Shown one piece after another: positions 1-9,665 of a stretch of 64,000 nt of DNA. Made by a program: the position numbers and the translations under genes. The stretch covers positions 1 through 64,000 of the forward strand of contig CBDFFM010000027.1 in the NCBI GenBank assembly GCA_965246785.1, read 5' to 3'. Origin of the DNA: UBA1952 sp965246785 (GTDB lineage Bacteria > Bacteroidota > Bacteroidia > Chitinophagales > Chitinophagaceae). The notes beneath the pieces were generated by a model. It did no database searches. It worked only from the letters and a program-made list of their open reading frames with translations, and was not told where the DNA came from. How positions within the stretch are numbered: position 1 is the first letter of the stretch; each line of letters begins with the position of its first letter.

Positions 1-744
1 CCTTTTGTAGAAAAGGTCTGGAACCGTGCAGAAAAAATCGGCGCCGAAGGCTACACGGTGGTGGTGCATGGCAAGCCGAAGCATGAGGAGACGCGCGCCA
101 CTTTCAGCCATAGTGAGGCCCATACTCCGACGGTGGTAGTGAAGGACATGGCACAGGCAGAGCGGCTGTCAGAGTACATTACCGGTAAGGCAACGCCGGA
201 ATTTTTTTATGATGAGTTTCGCGGACAATTCAGTCATGATTTTGAGGTAAGTCGCGACCTGCAGCGTATTGGTGTGGTGAATCAGACGACGATGCTGGCG
301 AGTGAAACGCAGGGCATTGCGGATTATCTAAAGGAAGTAATAATAAAACATTATGACCTGACACCGGAGACGGTTACAAAGCATTTTGCGGATACGCGTG
401 ATACGCTGTGCTATGCAACGGCTGATAATCAGGGTGCGGTGATGGAGATGCTGGAGACGGAAGCAGAATTAGCACTTGTGATTGGTGGGTATAACTCTTC
501 TAATACCTCGCACCTCGTAGAGCTTTGTGAGGAGCGGCTGCCGACTTATTACATAGAAAATGAGGCTTGCCTTTTGAATAAGGATGTCATCCGTCATTTT
601 GATATGCATCGGCGTGAGATAGTGGAAACTCCGGGATGGTTGCCAGACACGCGGCCCTTGCGTGTACTGATTACGAGTGGAGCCAGTTGTCCGGATGCGG
701 TGGTAGAGCAGGTGATAGTGAGGCTGAGGGGCTTGGTGGAGTGA
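1..744 (+). CDS. ispH: 4-hydroxy-3-methylbut-2-enyl diphosphate reductase (IspH), 5' end missing
   Basis: Last enzyme of the MEP isoprenoid pathway: a cytoplasmic [4Fe-4S] protein that reduces HMBPP to IPP and DMAPP. The open frame runs in from the window edge (PFVEKVWNRAEKIG at the start), so the N-terminus with the first cluster cysteine lies upstream. Seen: the family's GGYNSSNTSHL segment, holding the substrate-binding Ser-x-Asn, and a late TSGASCPD segment with the third cluster cysteine. The C-terminus is of normal length. The TGA stop is followed after 3 nt by the left inverted repeat of the GxxExxY cassette. ispG, the preceding enzyme of the pathway, lies far away at 49385. Confidence 0.95.
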   Translation, partial: PFVEKVWNRAEKIGAEGYTVVVHGKPKHEETRATFSHSEAHTPTVVVKDMAQAERLSEYITGKATPEFFYDEFRGQFSHDFEVSRDLQRIGVVNQTTMLASETQGIADYLKEVIIKHYDLTPETVTKHFADTRDTLCYATADNQGAVMEMLETEAELALVIGGYNSSNTSHLVELCEERLPTYYIENEACLLNKDVIRHFDMHRREIVETPGWLPDTRPLRVLITSGASCPDAVVEQVIVRLRGLVE

Positions 745-747
745 TGA

Positions 748-775
748 GCTATGTGGGCTATATTGCTATGTGGTT
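748..775 (+). repeat. Left 28-bp inverted repeat of the GxxExxY cassette
   Basis: Reads GCTATGTGGG then CTATATTGCT then ATGTGGTT, so the word GCTATGTGG occurs twice in direct orientation. It pairs with 1194-1221; the two mismatches are in the middle. It starts 3 nt after the ispH stop codon. Confidence 0.85.
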
Positions 776-787
776 CTATTAGCTAGT

Positions 788-1195
788 ATGACAAAGACAC
801 AACTCAATGCGCTAACTTATGAAGTAATCGGCGCTGCTATTGAAGTGCATAAGACGCTTGGCCCTGGTCTTTTGGAAAGTATTTACCGGGAATGCATGAA
901 TCATGAATTGAACCTGAGGAATATCAGGTTTCAGTCGAACCTTCAATTGGAGATACCTTACAAAGGCATCACTGTTTATCAGGATTTACACGTTGATGCT
1001 TTTATTGAGAACGCACTCTTCGTCATGTTTCGCGCTATTTCAGAAGTTGACCCAATCGAAGAAGCCAGACTCATTACTTACATGAAGCTTCTCAAAGCGC
1101 CAAAGGGACTACTACTCAATTTCTACTCAACAAGCATCTTCCACAATGGCCAGAAGACAAGGGTTAATGAAATCTTCCGCCAGTTACCTGACTAA
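788..1195 (+). CDS. GxxExxY family protein with altered nuclease-like core
   Basis: A 135-residue protein of the GxxExxY family, which is related to the PD-(D/E)xK nuclease fold and has no settled function. The signature is GLLESIY near residues 28-34. ATG at 788 is chosen because the family begins with a short NALTYEVIGAAIEVH-like helix; a GTG at 770 would start inside the left repeat. Odd: the core strand that normally reads IVELKA is FVMFRA here, so the acidic residue and the lysine of the E-x-K motif are both replaced, and the usual HEAQ is EEAR. The copy may be catalytically dead. The 3' end overlaps the right repeat by 2 nt. Confidence 0.8.
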   Translation: MTKTQLNALTYEVIGAAIEVHKTLGPGLLESIYRECMNHELNLRNIRFQSNLQLEIPYKGITVYQDLHVDAFIENALFVMFRAISEVDPIEEARLITYMKLLKAPKGLLLNFYSTSIFHNGQKTRVNEIFRQLPD

Positions 1196-1221
1196 CCACA
1201 TAGCACCATAGCCCACATAGC
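1194..1221 (-). repeat. Right 28-bp inverted repeat of the GxxExxY cassette
   Basis: Reverse complement of 748-775 with two mismatches. It begins within the GxxExxY stop codon and ends 1 nt before the pyruvate carboxylase stop codon on the other strand. It contains the tandem words CCACATAGCA and CCCACATAGC. Confidence 0.85.
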
Positions 1222-1222
1222 T

Positions 1223-4200
1223 TTACCCCAGCTCCGCTACCAAATCTCCCGTCTCCACCAATGCTCCGGCTTCCAATTCAAGCCTTGCCATCACTCCATC
1301 GGCCGAGGTGCTCACCGTACTTTCCATTTTCATAGCCTCAATCACAAATAACGGCTGGCCCTTCCTCACCATATCACCCGCCTTTACCAACACCTTAGAC
1401 AGCCGCCCCTGCAAAGGCGACGCTACATGCTTCGTGTTCCCAGCTTCCGCTTTCCTATTCTCCCGCGTCTCCACCTTGATACTCCGGTCAAGCACATCAA
1501 TATTCCGCGTCTGTCCGTTCAGCTTGAAAAAGACCGTACGGTGCCCCCGCTCATCAGGTTCGGAAATAGATAACAGGCGAATAAGCAATGTCTTCCCCGG
1601 CGCGATCTCAATCGTCACATCCTCGCCGGGCTTCATGCCATAGAAAAAAAGCGTTGTTGGCATCACGCTCACATCGCCATACTCTTTCCGGAATGCTGCG
1701 CCTTCCTCGAAAACCTTTGGATAAAACTTGTAAGAGATAAAATCCGTTAGTCCATATTCCTCACCGAACTGTTCGCGGAAGGCAACAAGTTCCGCGTCAA
1801 AATCCACAGGCGCCAAATGCTCGCCGGGCCGGCCTTCGGTCGGCTGCTCGCCTTTAAGAATAGCCTCCTGGACCTCTTTCGGAAAACCGCCTTCCGGCTG
1901 CCCCAATTCCCCGCGCATCATCCCGACCACACTTTCCGGGAAGGACAATGATGCACCTTTAGAAACCACATCGGCGGTTGTCAATCCATTAGCCACCAGA
2001 AACTGCGCCATGTCACCAACCACCTTTGACGACGGTGTCACCTTCACAATATCGCCGAACAGCATGTTCACATCTGCAAATGTTTCCTTGATTTCCTCAA
2101 ACTTATCGGCAAGGCCGAGTGCGGCAGCCTGCGGCTTCAGATTAGAATATTGCCCGCCGGGAATCTCATGCTGATATACCTCCGCCTGTGGCGATTTCAA
2201 TCCGCTTTCAAAAGGATAATACTTCTCCCGCACAGCCTCCCAATAATTGGAAAAAGCATTCAGCGACTTAATGTCATATGGTTGCTCGCGCGGATGGAAA
2301 CGCATCATCTCCACCACGGAGTTAAACGAAGGTTGGGAAGTAAGGCCCGACAACGCGCCAAGTGCACAATCCACGACGTCTACCCCACCTTCAATTGCCG
2401 CGAGGTAAGTAGCCGGCTGCAGCCCGCTCGTATCATGCGTGTGCAGGTGCAGCGGAATTTTCACCGCATCGCGCAGTGCAGGAATCAACGCACGCGCAGC
2501 AAGCGGCTTTAGCAATCCGCTCATGTCCTTAATGCCGAGAATGTGCGCGCCGGCATTCTCTAAATCCTTCGCCAGCCGCACGTAATAATCAAGCGTAAAC
2601 TTTGTCCGTTTCGGGTCAAGAATGTCGCCGGTGTAGCAAAGCGTGCCTTCGGCAATGCCGCCGGTGCGCTTGCGAACCGTTTCAATGCAAGGCGCAACAT
2701 TGGGCATCCAGTTAAGCGAATCAAAAATGCGGAAGACGTCCACACCATTCTCCCAGCTTTGCTCCACGAACTTTTCAATCAGATTATCAGGATAAGCCGC
2801 GTAGCCCACACCGTTCATCCCGCGGATGAGGCATTTGCAGGAGGACGTTTGGTACGGCTTTGCGCAGTAAACGCAGGCGCTGCCATGGGTCTTCACGCAA
2901 AAAGCGGATACAAACGTCAAACGTAGCGCCGCCCCACACTTCCATAGAAAAAGTCTGCGGATGCGCCTTTGCAAATGCCTCCGCCACACGCAGCATATCC
3001 GCCGTACGCATTCGCGTGGCAATGAGCGACTGGTGGCCGTCCCGAAGCGTAGTATCCGTGTAATGAATCGGCTGCTCGGCGCGCAGCCATGCCGCGAACG
3101 CTTCAGCGCCAAACTCCGTCAGCCACTGTTTAGTGCCTTTCGGAGGAGCACCATGTGCGTCCACATGCGGCACAACCGGCTTTTCAAAGCTCCGCCCGTC
3201 ATGCTTTAATTTGACGTCGGGATTGCCATTTACCGTTACCTCAGCGAGGTACTTCAACACCTTGGTGCCCCGGTCCAGACGCTGCGAGAACTGAAACAAT
3301 TCAGGATGCTCGCTAATGAAATTCACGGTTGCTGCTCCTGCCATAAAGTCCGGCGCCGCCACCAGATTTTCTAAGAATGGAATGTTGTTCTTTACGCCCC
3401 TAATCCGAAACTCTTTAAGCGCCCGCAGCATCTTAGCGGCGGCATCCGGCAGGTCTTTCCCATGCGTGCTCACCTTTGCGAGCATGGAATCAAAAAAGGG
3501 CGAAATCTTCATCCCCGGATAGGTACTGCCTTCGTCGAGGCGCACGCCGAAGCCCGCCGCATTGCGGTAAGTGGTAAGCGTTCCATAATCCGGCTTGAAG
3601 TTCTGAGCCGGGTCTTCTGTTGTGATGCGGCATTGGATGGCTACGCCGTTTTTGGGAATAGCAGCCTGCTCGCCGAGACCTATTTCTTTAGAGGAAAGCG
3701 CATAGCCACTTGCGATGTAAAGCTGGGTTTTAATCAGGTCAATGCCGGTGATCATCTCCGTAACCGTATGCTCCACCTGAATGCGCGGATTCACTTCAAT
3801 GAAGTAAATGTGCTCATCCGCATCCACCAGAAACTCTACGGTGCCGAGGTTGTTGTAGCCAACCGCAGCGGCAATATCAACCGCGTATTTATAAAGGTGC
3901 TCCCGCGTTTCCTCTTTCAGGTTGATGGACGGCGCCATCTCAACGACTTTTTGGAAACGGCGCTGCACACTGCAATCCCGCTCGTAGAGATGAACGATGT
4001 TGCCGTGACTGTCTGCAGCAATCTGCACCTCAATATGCTTAGGGCGGTCAACGAACTTTTCCAGAAACACCGTGTCGTCGCCAAAGGCAGTCTTCGCCTC
4101 GCTACGCGCTTCAGTAAATGACCTCGTCAGCTCATCATCGCTTCGCACGACACGCATCCCGCGCCCGCCACCGCCAGCGGCCGCTTTTATCATTACCGGA

Positions 4201-4664
4201 TAGCCAATGCGTTGCGCTTCATTCAGAGCAATGTTTTCGTCTGTCAGCACTTCCCGATTGCTTTCAATGATGGGAAGGCCGGCTCGAATCGCTACTTCCT
4301 TTGCACGCACCTTATCACCAAGCGCTCGCATCGCCTCCGGCTTTGGGCCAATGAAGGTTATATCCGCCGCCGCGCAGGCTTCAGCAAACGCGGCATTCTC
4401 GCTTAGAAAACCATAGCCAGGGTGAATAGCATTGGCACCACATGCTTTCGCAATGCTGATGATGGCATTCATATCTAAGTAAGGCCTCAGCGGGTCACTG
4501 TCCTCTCCAATCTGATACGCTTCATCCGCCTTATAGCGGTGCAGGGAGTATCGGTCTTCGTAAGTGTAGATAGCAACAGTCGGGATTTCCAGTTCGGTAG
4601 CTGCGCGGAATACACGTATGGCAATCTCACCGCGATTAGCGATAAGGAGTTTGGTAATGTTCAT
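1223..4664 (-). CDS. pyc: Pyruvate carboxylase, full length but interrupted by a one-base frameshift
   Basis: Biotin enzyme making oxaloacetate from pyruvate and bicarbonate with ATP (anaplerosis, cytoplasm). The gene is read in two overlapping frames. 4664 down to about 2830 carries the biotin carboxylase domain (IANRGEIA at the start, ATP-grasp GGGGRGM at residues 164-170) and the start of the carboxyltransferase (DTTLRDGHQS). From about 2831 down to 1223 comes the rest of the carboxyltransferase and the biotinyl domain with EAMKMES (Lys about 1112). The first frame stays in register to LLQM; the second resumes with LIRGMNGVGY. The sequence ATGCCTCATC should be ATGCTCATC, one extra C on the coding strand. 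Removing it gives 1146 residues, the usual length, so this is either a sequencing error or a very recent mutation. Confidence 0.93.
2830..2831 (-). other. Frameshift site in pyc (one extra base)
   Basis: The GG pair here (CC on the coding strand) is where the two pyc frames join. Deleting one base restores the family sequence Q-M-L-I-R-G-M-N. No other defect was seen on either side. Confidence 0.8.
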
Positions 4665-4713
4665 TTTTAGAACGGGCTGTTATGCAGATTAAATGAGTTG
4701 AAGCGCTGCAAAG

Positions 4714-4750
4714 AAAAAGGATGCCAGCCCGTTTGGGAAAAGCATCCTTT
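4714..4750 (-). terminator. Rho-independent terminator of the M13 peptidase gene
   Basis: AAAGGATGC at 4716-4724 pairs with GCATCCTTT at 4742-4750. On the minus strand the stem is followed by TTTTTCTTTG. It lies about 65 bp past the peptidase stop and 50 bp upstream of the pyc start. Confidence 0.75.
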
Positions 4751-4772
4751 ATGCAGGTGAATATTAGAATTT

Positions 4773-4802
4773 GTCAGGCCGCCTTATTCGCTGAATGAGG
4801 GC
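4773..4802 (-). repeat. 30-bp gene-end repeat, copy 1 (partner at 36055)
   Basis: Matches the reverse complement of 36055-36084 at 27 of 30 positions. The core is TTCGCTGAATGAG, with GGCCGCC on one side. It lies 14 bp past the stop codon of the minus-strand peptidase gene. Confidence 0.6.
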
Positions 4803-4816
4803 AACCCAACCAAGCG

Positions 4817-6868
4817 TTACCACAGCTTTACCCGTGCGCTGTCCGGCAGATACATTTTGTCTCCAGGTTTTATAGCAAACGCTTCATAAAATGCAGGTAC
4901 ATTCGGCAGCGGGCCGTTTACGCGCCACTTTGCAGGGGCATGTACGTCCGTAATCACGCGTGACGCCAACTCTTCGTCGCGCATCTGGTACATCCAACCC
5001 AGCGCATAGCCGAGGAAGTAGCGTTGCAACGGCGTGAGGCCGGAAATTTTCTCGCCCTTCTTGTAAACGTCTGTTTGCTTGAATGCATCCACGCCCAGCA
5101 GAATGCCGCCGAGGTCAGCGAGGTTTTCGCCGAGTTCCGCTTTGCCGTTCAGATGAATAGAATCAACAACGGTGAAGCCGTTAAACTGAGCTACAAGCTT
5201 CTGTGAGCGGAGCGAAAACTGAGCAGAATCCTGCGGGCTCCACCAATTCTTCAGATTGCCGGCAGCATCAAACTGGCGGCCTTCATCATCAAATCCATGC
5301 GTGATTTCGTGGCCAATGGTGGATGCGGCTGCATAGCCATATACGAGCGCGTCATCCAACTCTTCATCACGATAGCCGGGCACGGTGAAGATGCCGGCAG
5401 GCAAAACAATTTCGTTATTGGAGGGATTGTAGTAGGCGTTGTAAGTCTGCGGCGTCATGTCCCACTCCTCACGGTCAACAGGCTTGCCCCACTTAGCTAT
5501 GCTGTAAGCATTCCACCATTCGGCGGAGCGCATCATGTTTTCCGCAAAAGAGGCGCGACCGATTTTCATCGCTGAGAAATCCTTCCACTTATCTGGGTAG
5601 CCCACTTTCTTTTTCATCGTTGCCAGTTTGGCGAGCGCTTTTTGCTTTGTGCTGTCACTCATCCAGTCCAGCTTTTGAATGCGAAAACGATAGGCATCAC
5701 GGATTTTCTCTACCATATCGCTGTAACGCGCCTTTGCTTTTTCGTTGAAATACTCTTTGGCAAAGAGTTGGCCGAGTTCCTCTCCAATTGCGCTTTCCTG
5801 CGCATCCAGCACCCGCTTCCAGCGCGGGCGCTGCTCCGCCGCGCCGCGAAGCGTCTTGTAATAAAAATCAAAGTGCGCATCTACAAACGGCCTGGAGAGG
5901 TATGGCGCAAACTCGGACGCCCAATGAAAGGCGAGATAATCCTTTAGCGTCTCAATGCTTTCAGTGGTGACGACCTTATCCAGCGCCTTGTAAAACTCCG
6001 GCTGCCCTACGATGACCGTATCCACTTTAGGCAGGCCAATGGTTGAGAAGGTGCTGTGCCAGTCCATAGTCGGCGACAGCTTTTGCAGGCCGTCCACCGT
6101 CATCTTATTGTAGTTGGCATAAGGGTCGCGCAAGTCTTCCAGCTTGCGCGATGCCTGCGCCAGCTTTGTTTCCAGCGCCACAACTGCCTTTGCCCGGCCG
6201 TCTGCGGCGGCCGTATCACCGACAGCTATCAGCCTGAAAATACGAGCAACATAAGCCGGGTACGCCGTGCGGATTTTCGCGGAACGCGCATCAGTATTAA
6301 AGTAATAATCTCGGTTAGGCATTCCGAGACCGCCTTGATTGAGATTGTAAGCCATCACCTCGCTGTTCTTCGCATCTTGGGCTACGCCTTCACTGAAAAA
6401 AACGCCTGCGCCCATTGTGTGCATCCGCGCCGCCTCAGCCACAATTTCGCTGCGCGTTTGTAGCGCATTGATTTTATCTAGCTCAGGCTTCAGAGGTGCC
6501 GCGCCCTGGCTTTCAATCGTCGCGCTGTCCATGCCGGTAGTCCAGAAATCAGCCACGCGCTGTTCGGTGCCGGAACGCGTGCTTTTCTTGACTGCTTCCT
6601 CATTAATCGTTCGCTTGCGCTGGTAAAGCTCCTCATTCACCAGCTTGGCAATGCCCCAGGAAGTTTCATCCGAAGGAATAGGATTACGCTTAAGCCAGCC
6701 GCCGACAGCAGATTCAAAAAAATCTTGTGCAGGGCTGACTGTTGTGTCCATATTGACGACGAGGATATCGCCTTTGGCGCTTGCGGGCCGCTTGCTGTCG
6801 TTATCGTTATTGCAGGAAAGGAGGGTGGCAGCAAGCAGCAGCGCGGTGAGGCAGGAAAGTTTATTCAT
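4817..6868 (-). CDS. M13 (neprilysin/PepO) family zinc metallopeptidase, lipoprotein
   Basis: A 683-residue peptidase, probably anchored to a membrane in the envelope. ATG 6868 is chosen because it begins a lipoprotein signal (MNKLSCLTALLLAATLLSC, acylated Cys about 19); a TTG further upstream only adds residues before it. The zinc site HEITH is at residues 520-524 and the third ligand motif ENLADLGG starts at 581, both as in M13 enzymes. The N-terminal M13 domain (FFESAVGGWLKRNPIP) is also present. Length is normal for bacterial PepO. It is monocistronic with its own terminator. The family cleaves short peptides; the substrate here is unknown. Confidence 0.93.
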   Translation of the reverse strand: MNKLSCLTALLLAATLLSCNNDNDSKRPASAKGDILVVNMDTTVSPAQDFFESAVGGWLKRNPIPSDETSWGIAKLVNEELYQRKRTINEEAVKKSTRSGTEQRVADFWTTGMDSATIESQGAAPLKPELDKINALQTRSEIVAEAARMHTMGAGVFFSEGVAQDAKNSEVMAYNLNQGGLGMPNRDYYFNTDARSAKIRTAYPAYVARIFRLIAVGDTAAADGRAKAVVALETKLAQASRKLEDLRDPYANYNKMTVDGLQKLSPTMDWHSTFSTIGLPKVDTVIVGQPEFYKALDKVVTTESIETLKDYLAFHWASEFAPYLSRPFVDAHFDFYYKTLRGAAEQRPRWKRVLDAQESAIGEELGQLFAKEYFNEKAKARYSDMVEKIRDAYRFRIQKLDWMSDSTKQKALAKLATMKKKVGYPDKWKDFSAMKIGRASFAENMMRSAEWWNAYSIAKWGKPVDREEWDMTPQTYNAYYNPSNNEIVLPAGIFTVPGYRDEELDDALVYGYAAASTIGHEITHGFDDEGRQFDAAGNLKNWWSPQDSAQFSLRSQKLVAQFNGFTVVDSIHLNGKAELGENLADLGGILLGVDAFKQTDVYKKGEKISGLTPLQRYFLGYALGWMYQMRDEELASRVITDVHAPAKWRVNGPLPNVPAFYEAFAIKPGDKMYLPDSARVKLW

Positions 6869-6973
6869 AAATGGTTGCGGGGAAAGCGCGGGCAAAATAA
6901 TTGCATTTTAGCTGCGCTTGTGAAAAGGGTGAGGAGAAGCGGGAGAAAAGCGCGTACGTCTTTTCTTTACCGG

Positions 6974-7294
6974 ATGAAAACCGCCTTGCAAGCTTTTGAA
7001 GAAATAGTCGCTGCCATACCGGACGCAAAACTGAGCAAGATGTTCGGCTGTCCCTGCATCAAATCACCAAACGGCAAAGCGTCGTCGCTGATATGGCAGG
7101 AGAAGCTAGTGATGAAGCCACCGAAGGATATGGTAGAAGATTTGTTGCGTAGCGGCTATGAGATGTTTGCGCCGATGGAAGGCGGACGAGCGATGAATGG
7201 CTGGATTGTAATTCCGAAAGAGCAGGCGGCGAAATGGAAAGGCTTCGTTGAAGATGCTTATGATTATGTGAACAGCTTGCCAAAGAACAAGTAA
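6974..7294 (+). CDS. TfoX/Sxy N-terminal domain-like protein
   Basis: A 106-residue cytoplasmic protein. KMFGCPCIK near residues 23-31 and the later FAPMEGGRAMNGWIVIP resemble the TfoX N-terminal/YjbR-like fold (family pattern: MFG near the N-terminus, then P-M-x-G-x-x-M). ATG 6974 starts the conserved part; the open frame extends further upstream only as non-homologous sequence. It ends 2 nt before the prfC stop (convergent). Family members bind DNA or have unknown roles; without a C-terminal domain there is no basis for a competence role. Confidence 0.65.
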   Translation: MKTALQAFEEIVAAIPDAKLSKMFGCPCIKSPNGKASSLIWQEKLVMKPPKDMVEDLLRSGYEMFAPMEGGRAMNGWIVIPKEQAAKWKGFVEDAYDYVNSLPKNK

Positions 7295-7296
7295 GC

Positions 7297-8886
7297 CTAC
7301 GCAACGGCAGTCTTAAACTCGCTCGTAAAGTGAAACTCAATATCAGGATTGTTCTGCCGCTCGGTATTGAGGAACCATTCACTCTGCGCGAGATAAACGA
7401 GGTTGCCGTCTTTGTCTTCCATGATGTTCGCCTGCTTAAAACGCGCAAAGTCTTCAATCTTAGCCTTGTCACCTGTTATCCAGCAGGCTTTGTAGAAAGA
7501 CAGCGGCATGAAGGCACAACTCGCGCCGTATTCCTGTAGGAGCCGGTATTGAATCACCTCAAACTGAAGCTCGCCCACGCAGCCAATCACCTTCCGGTTG
7601 CCGCCGTGCTGTGTGAATAGCTGCGCCACGCCTTCGTCTGTTAGCTGCTGGATGCCTTTTTCCAACTGCTTCGTCTTCGTCGGGTCTTTATTGACAAGCT
7701 CCTTGAAAATTTCCGGGGAAAAAGTCGGGATGCCGGTAAACTTCATCAGCTCACCTTGCGTCAGCGTGTCGCCGATTTTAAAGCTGCCCGTATCAAAAAG
7801 GCCGACCACGTCTCCGGGGTAAGCTTCTTCAATTACATCCTTTTCCCGCGCAAGGAAGGAATAAGGATTGGAGAAGCGCACGTCTTTTTCCAAGCGCGTA
7901 TGCTTGTAGTAGGTATTGCGCGCAAAGCGCCCGGAGCACACGCGCAGGAATGCGATGCGGTCTCGGTGACGCGGGTCAAGATTGGCGTGAATCTTAAAGA
8001 TGAAACCGGAAAATTTTTCTTCATCCGGCGCTACAAAGCGCTTGTCTGTATTGCGTCCAAGTGGATGCGGTGCGACTTGGATGAAGGTGTCCAGCAGCTC
8101 TTTTACCCCGAAATTATTCACAGCTGAGCCAAAGAAAACGGGCGCAATTCTTCCTGCACGATAGTCATCCTTATCCAACTCGCCATATACGCCCGACAGC
8201 AATTCTGCATCCTCCCTAAGCTGTGCCGCATCGCGCGCGCCAATCCGTTCATCCAGCGAGCTATCTTCCAGATTTTCTATGGGAATAGAGTTGTCTTCGG
8301 TAAGCTTCTGACCTGCCGAGAATAGTAAGAGGCTGCTTTCATGCAGGTTATACACGCCTTTGAACTCCTTACCGCTATTAATCGGCCAGCTCATCGGATG
8401 CAGGGAAATCTTTAGTTCCTTTTCAATTTCATCCAGCAGGTCAAAGGGCAGCTTGCCGTCTCTATCCATCTTGTTGATAAACACAATCACCGGCGTATCA
8501 CGCATCCGGCACACCTCCATCAGACGGCGCGTCTGCTCCTCCACCCCATTCACGGAATCAATTACCAGAATTACCGAATCCACCGCCGTCAACGTCCGGT
8601 AGGTGTCTTCCGCAAAGTCTTTGTGGCCGGGTGTATCCAGAAGGTTGATGAGCGTATCGGCGTATTCAAACGACATCACCGATGTAGCCACCGAGATTCC
8701 GCGCTGGCGCTCTATTTCCATAAAGTCGCTTGTCGCATGCTTCTTAATCTTGTTGCTCTTCACCGCGCCGGCCACCTGAATGGCGCCGCCAAAGAGGAGC
8801 AGCTTTTCGGTGAGTGTTGTCTTGCCGGCATCCGGGTGCGAGATGATGGCGAAGGTGCGGCGGCGGGCTATTTCTTTATCGTACAT
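7297..8886 (-). CDS. prfC: Peptide chain release factor 3
   Basis: Translational GTPase that removes RF1/RF2 from the ribosome after peptide release. It has 529 residues, the normal length. G1 is SHPDAGKTTL (GKT at 21-23), G3 is DTPGHKDF and G4 is NKMD. The stretch FGGAIQVAGAVK separates RF3 from EF-G. The ATG at 8886 gives the standard N-terminus MYDKEIARRRTFAIISHPD. It is transcribed alone and is convergent with the TfoX-like gene. Confidence 0.97.
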   Translation of the reverse strand: MYDKEIARRRTFAIISHPDAGKTTLTEKLLLFGGAIQVAGAVKSNKIKKHATSDFMEIERQRGISVATSVMSFEYADTLINLLDTPGHKDFAEDTYRTLTAVDSVILVIDSVNGVEEQTRRLMEVCRMRDTPVIVFINKMDRDGKLPFDLLDEIEKELKISLHPMSWPINSGKEFKGVYNLHESSLLLFSAGQKLTEDNSIPIENLEDSSLDERIGARDAAQLREDAELLSGVYGELDKDDYRAGRIAPVFFGSAVNNFGVKELLDTFIQVAPHPLGRNTDKRFVAPDEEKFSGFIFKIHANLDPRHRDRIAFLRVCSGRFARNTYYKHTRLEKDVRFSNPYSFLAREKDVIEEAYPGDVVGLFDTGSFKIGDTLTQGELMKFTGIPTFSPEIFKELVNKDPTKTKQLEKGIQQLTDEGVAQLFTQHGGNRKVIGCVGELQFEVIQYRLLQEYGASCAFMPLSFYKACWITGDKAKIEDFARFKQANIMEDKDGNLVYLAQSEWFLNTERQNNPDIEFHFTSEFKTAVA

Positions 8887-9052
8887 GGTCTGAACCAGAA
8901 TTCACAGAATGGAAGAATTACCGGAATGCTCCGGCGGCGCGCGAAGGTCGGTCAAAGCATTTACGATATAAAGCATTAGCGGAAAGGTTTGTGGTTTACA
9001 ACGACTATTTTGCATTTTGCAACCAGCTATTCATCCAGACTTTTTACCAACA

Positions 9053-9628
9053 ATGGCTCAAACACGTTTACAAGACGACCTGCTCCACGAGTTCCGCGAA
9101 GAGAAGCGGATGATTGGGGCGCAGATTGAGGACTTTGACCCACTGGCGCTGCAACTGCGCAAGCCGGCCGCGCGTCGGTTGGCAGGCAAAGGGCTTATTC
9201 TCTTCGGCGAGCTGTTATGCTGGGCGCTTTTTCTCGGCGCTATTGCCGTCTGCATTTTTCTGAATAAGCTGTATCCGTTCTATCTGCTCTTCCAGTTAAA
9301 ACGGCCGGAGCATGTGCAGACTTTAGGATTGCAGAATGTGCAGATGCTGCAATGGAGCGTTTATACACTGATTGGTTTGGCGGGCTTGCTGTTCGTCTTT
9401 CTGGCAAGGACGCTGGCGCGCATCCGGCAGAAGAACGACATCCTGCACATGGCGGGGTCGCGCATTAAAACTTTAGTTGGTCAGCACCTCCAGCGCAAGG
9501 CGGCGATTGATGCGATTGAACAACGGCATTTTAATGAGCTGCATGCAGATGTGAAGATTGGCGTGAATGTTGTGCCGAATCCCGGTTATGATGGCGAAGA
9601 AGGGATTGTACGTAAATCCATCCCGTAG
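9053..9628 (+). CDS. Unknown protein with two membrane segments
   Basis: 191 residues, family not recognised. Two hydrophobic helices (about residues 47-70, GLILFGELLCWALFLGAIAV, and about 98-120, YTLIGLAGLLFVFLA) separate a charged N-terminal segment from a charged C-terminal helix of about 70 residues. ATG 9053 follows a purine-poor leader; the open frame upstream has only a weak TTG. The TAG stop is part of the first 28-bp palindrome. The next gene, pnp, starts 37 bp downstream and may be co-transcribed unless the palindrome ends transcription. Confidence 0.7.
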   Translation: MAQTRLQDDLLHEFREEKRMIGAQIEDFDPLALQLRKPAARRLAGKGLILFGELLCWALFLGAIAVCIFLNKLYPFYLLFQLKRPEHVQTLGLQNVQMLQWSVYTLIGLAGLLFVFLARTLARIRQKNDILHMAGSRIKTLVGQHLQRKAAIDAIEQRHFNELHADVKIGVNVVPNPGYDGEEGIVRKSIP

Positions 9629-9652
9629 GAACGCGACGCGACGCGTTCCTAC
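9625..9652. repeat. REP-like palindrome, copy 1, containing a stop codon
   Basis: A 28-bp element with arms GTAGGAACGCG and CGCGTTCCTAC and a 6-nt centre. The TAG at bases 2-4 is the stop codon of the preceding gene. Its last two bases start a TACATTTG element before pnp. The second copy is at 10481-10508. Confidence 0.85.
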
Positions 9653-9657
9653 ATTTG
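9650..9657 (+). promoter_or_regulatory. Bacteroidota -7 element (TACATTTG) before pnp
   Basis: Exact match to TAnnTTTG, 8 nt upstream of the pnp ATG. No clear -33 TTTG is visible at the expected distance. The element overlaps the end of the palindrome. Confidence 0.4.
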
Positions 9658-9665
9658 GCGTCCTT

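Larger units (their letters stand above)
748..1221. mobile_element. GxxExxY cassette bounded by 28-bp inverted repeats
   Basis: A 474-bp unit holding one gene between two 28-bp arms (748-775 and 1194-1221) that are reverse complements at 26 of 28 positions. The unit fits between the ispH stop (742-744) and the pyc stop codon (1223-1225, minus strand), leaving 3 nt and 1 nt. The exact fit between two convergent stop codons suggests insertion or a gene-end repeat. No transposase is present, so any movement would need help in trans. Calling it mobile is inference. Confidence 0.5.
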
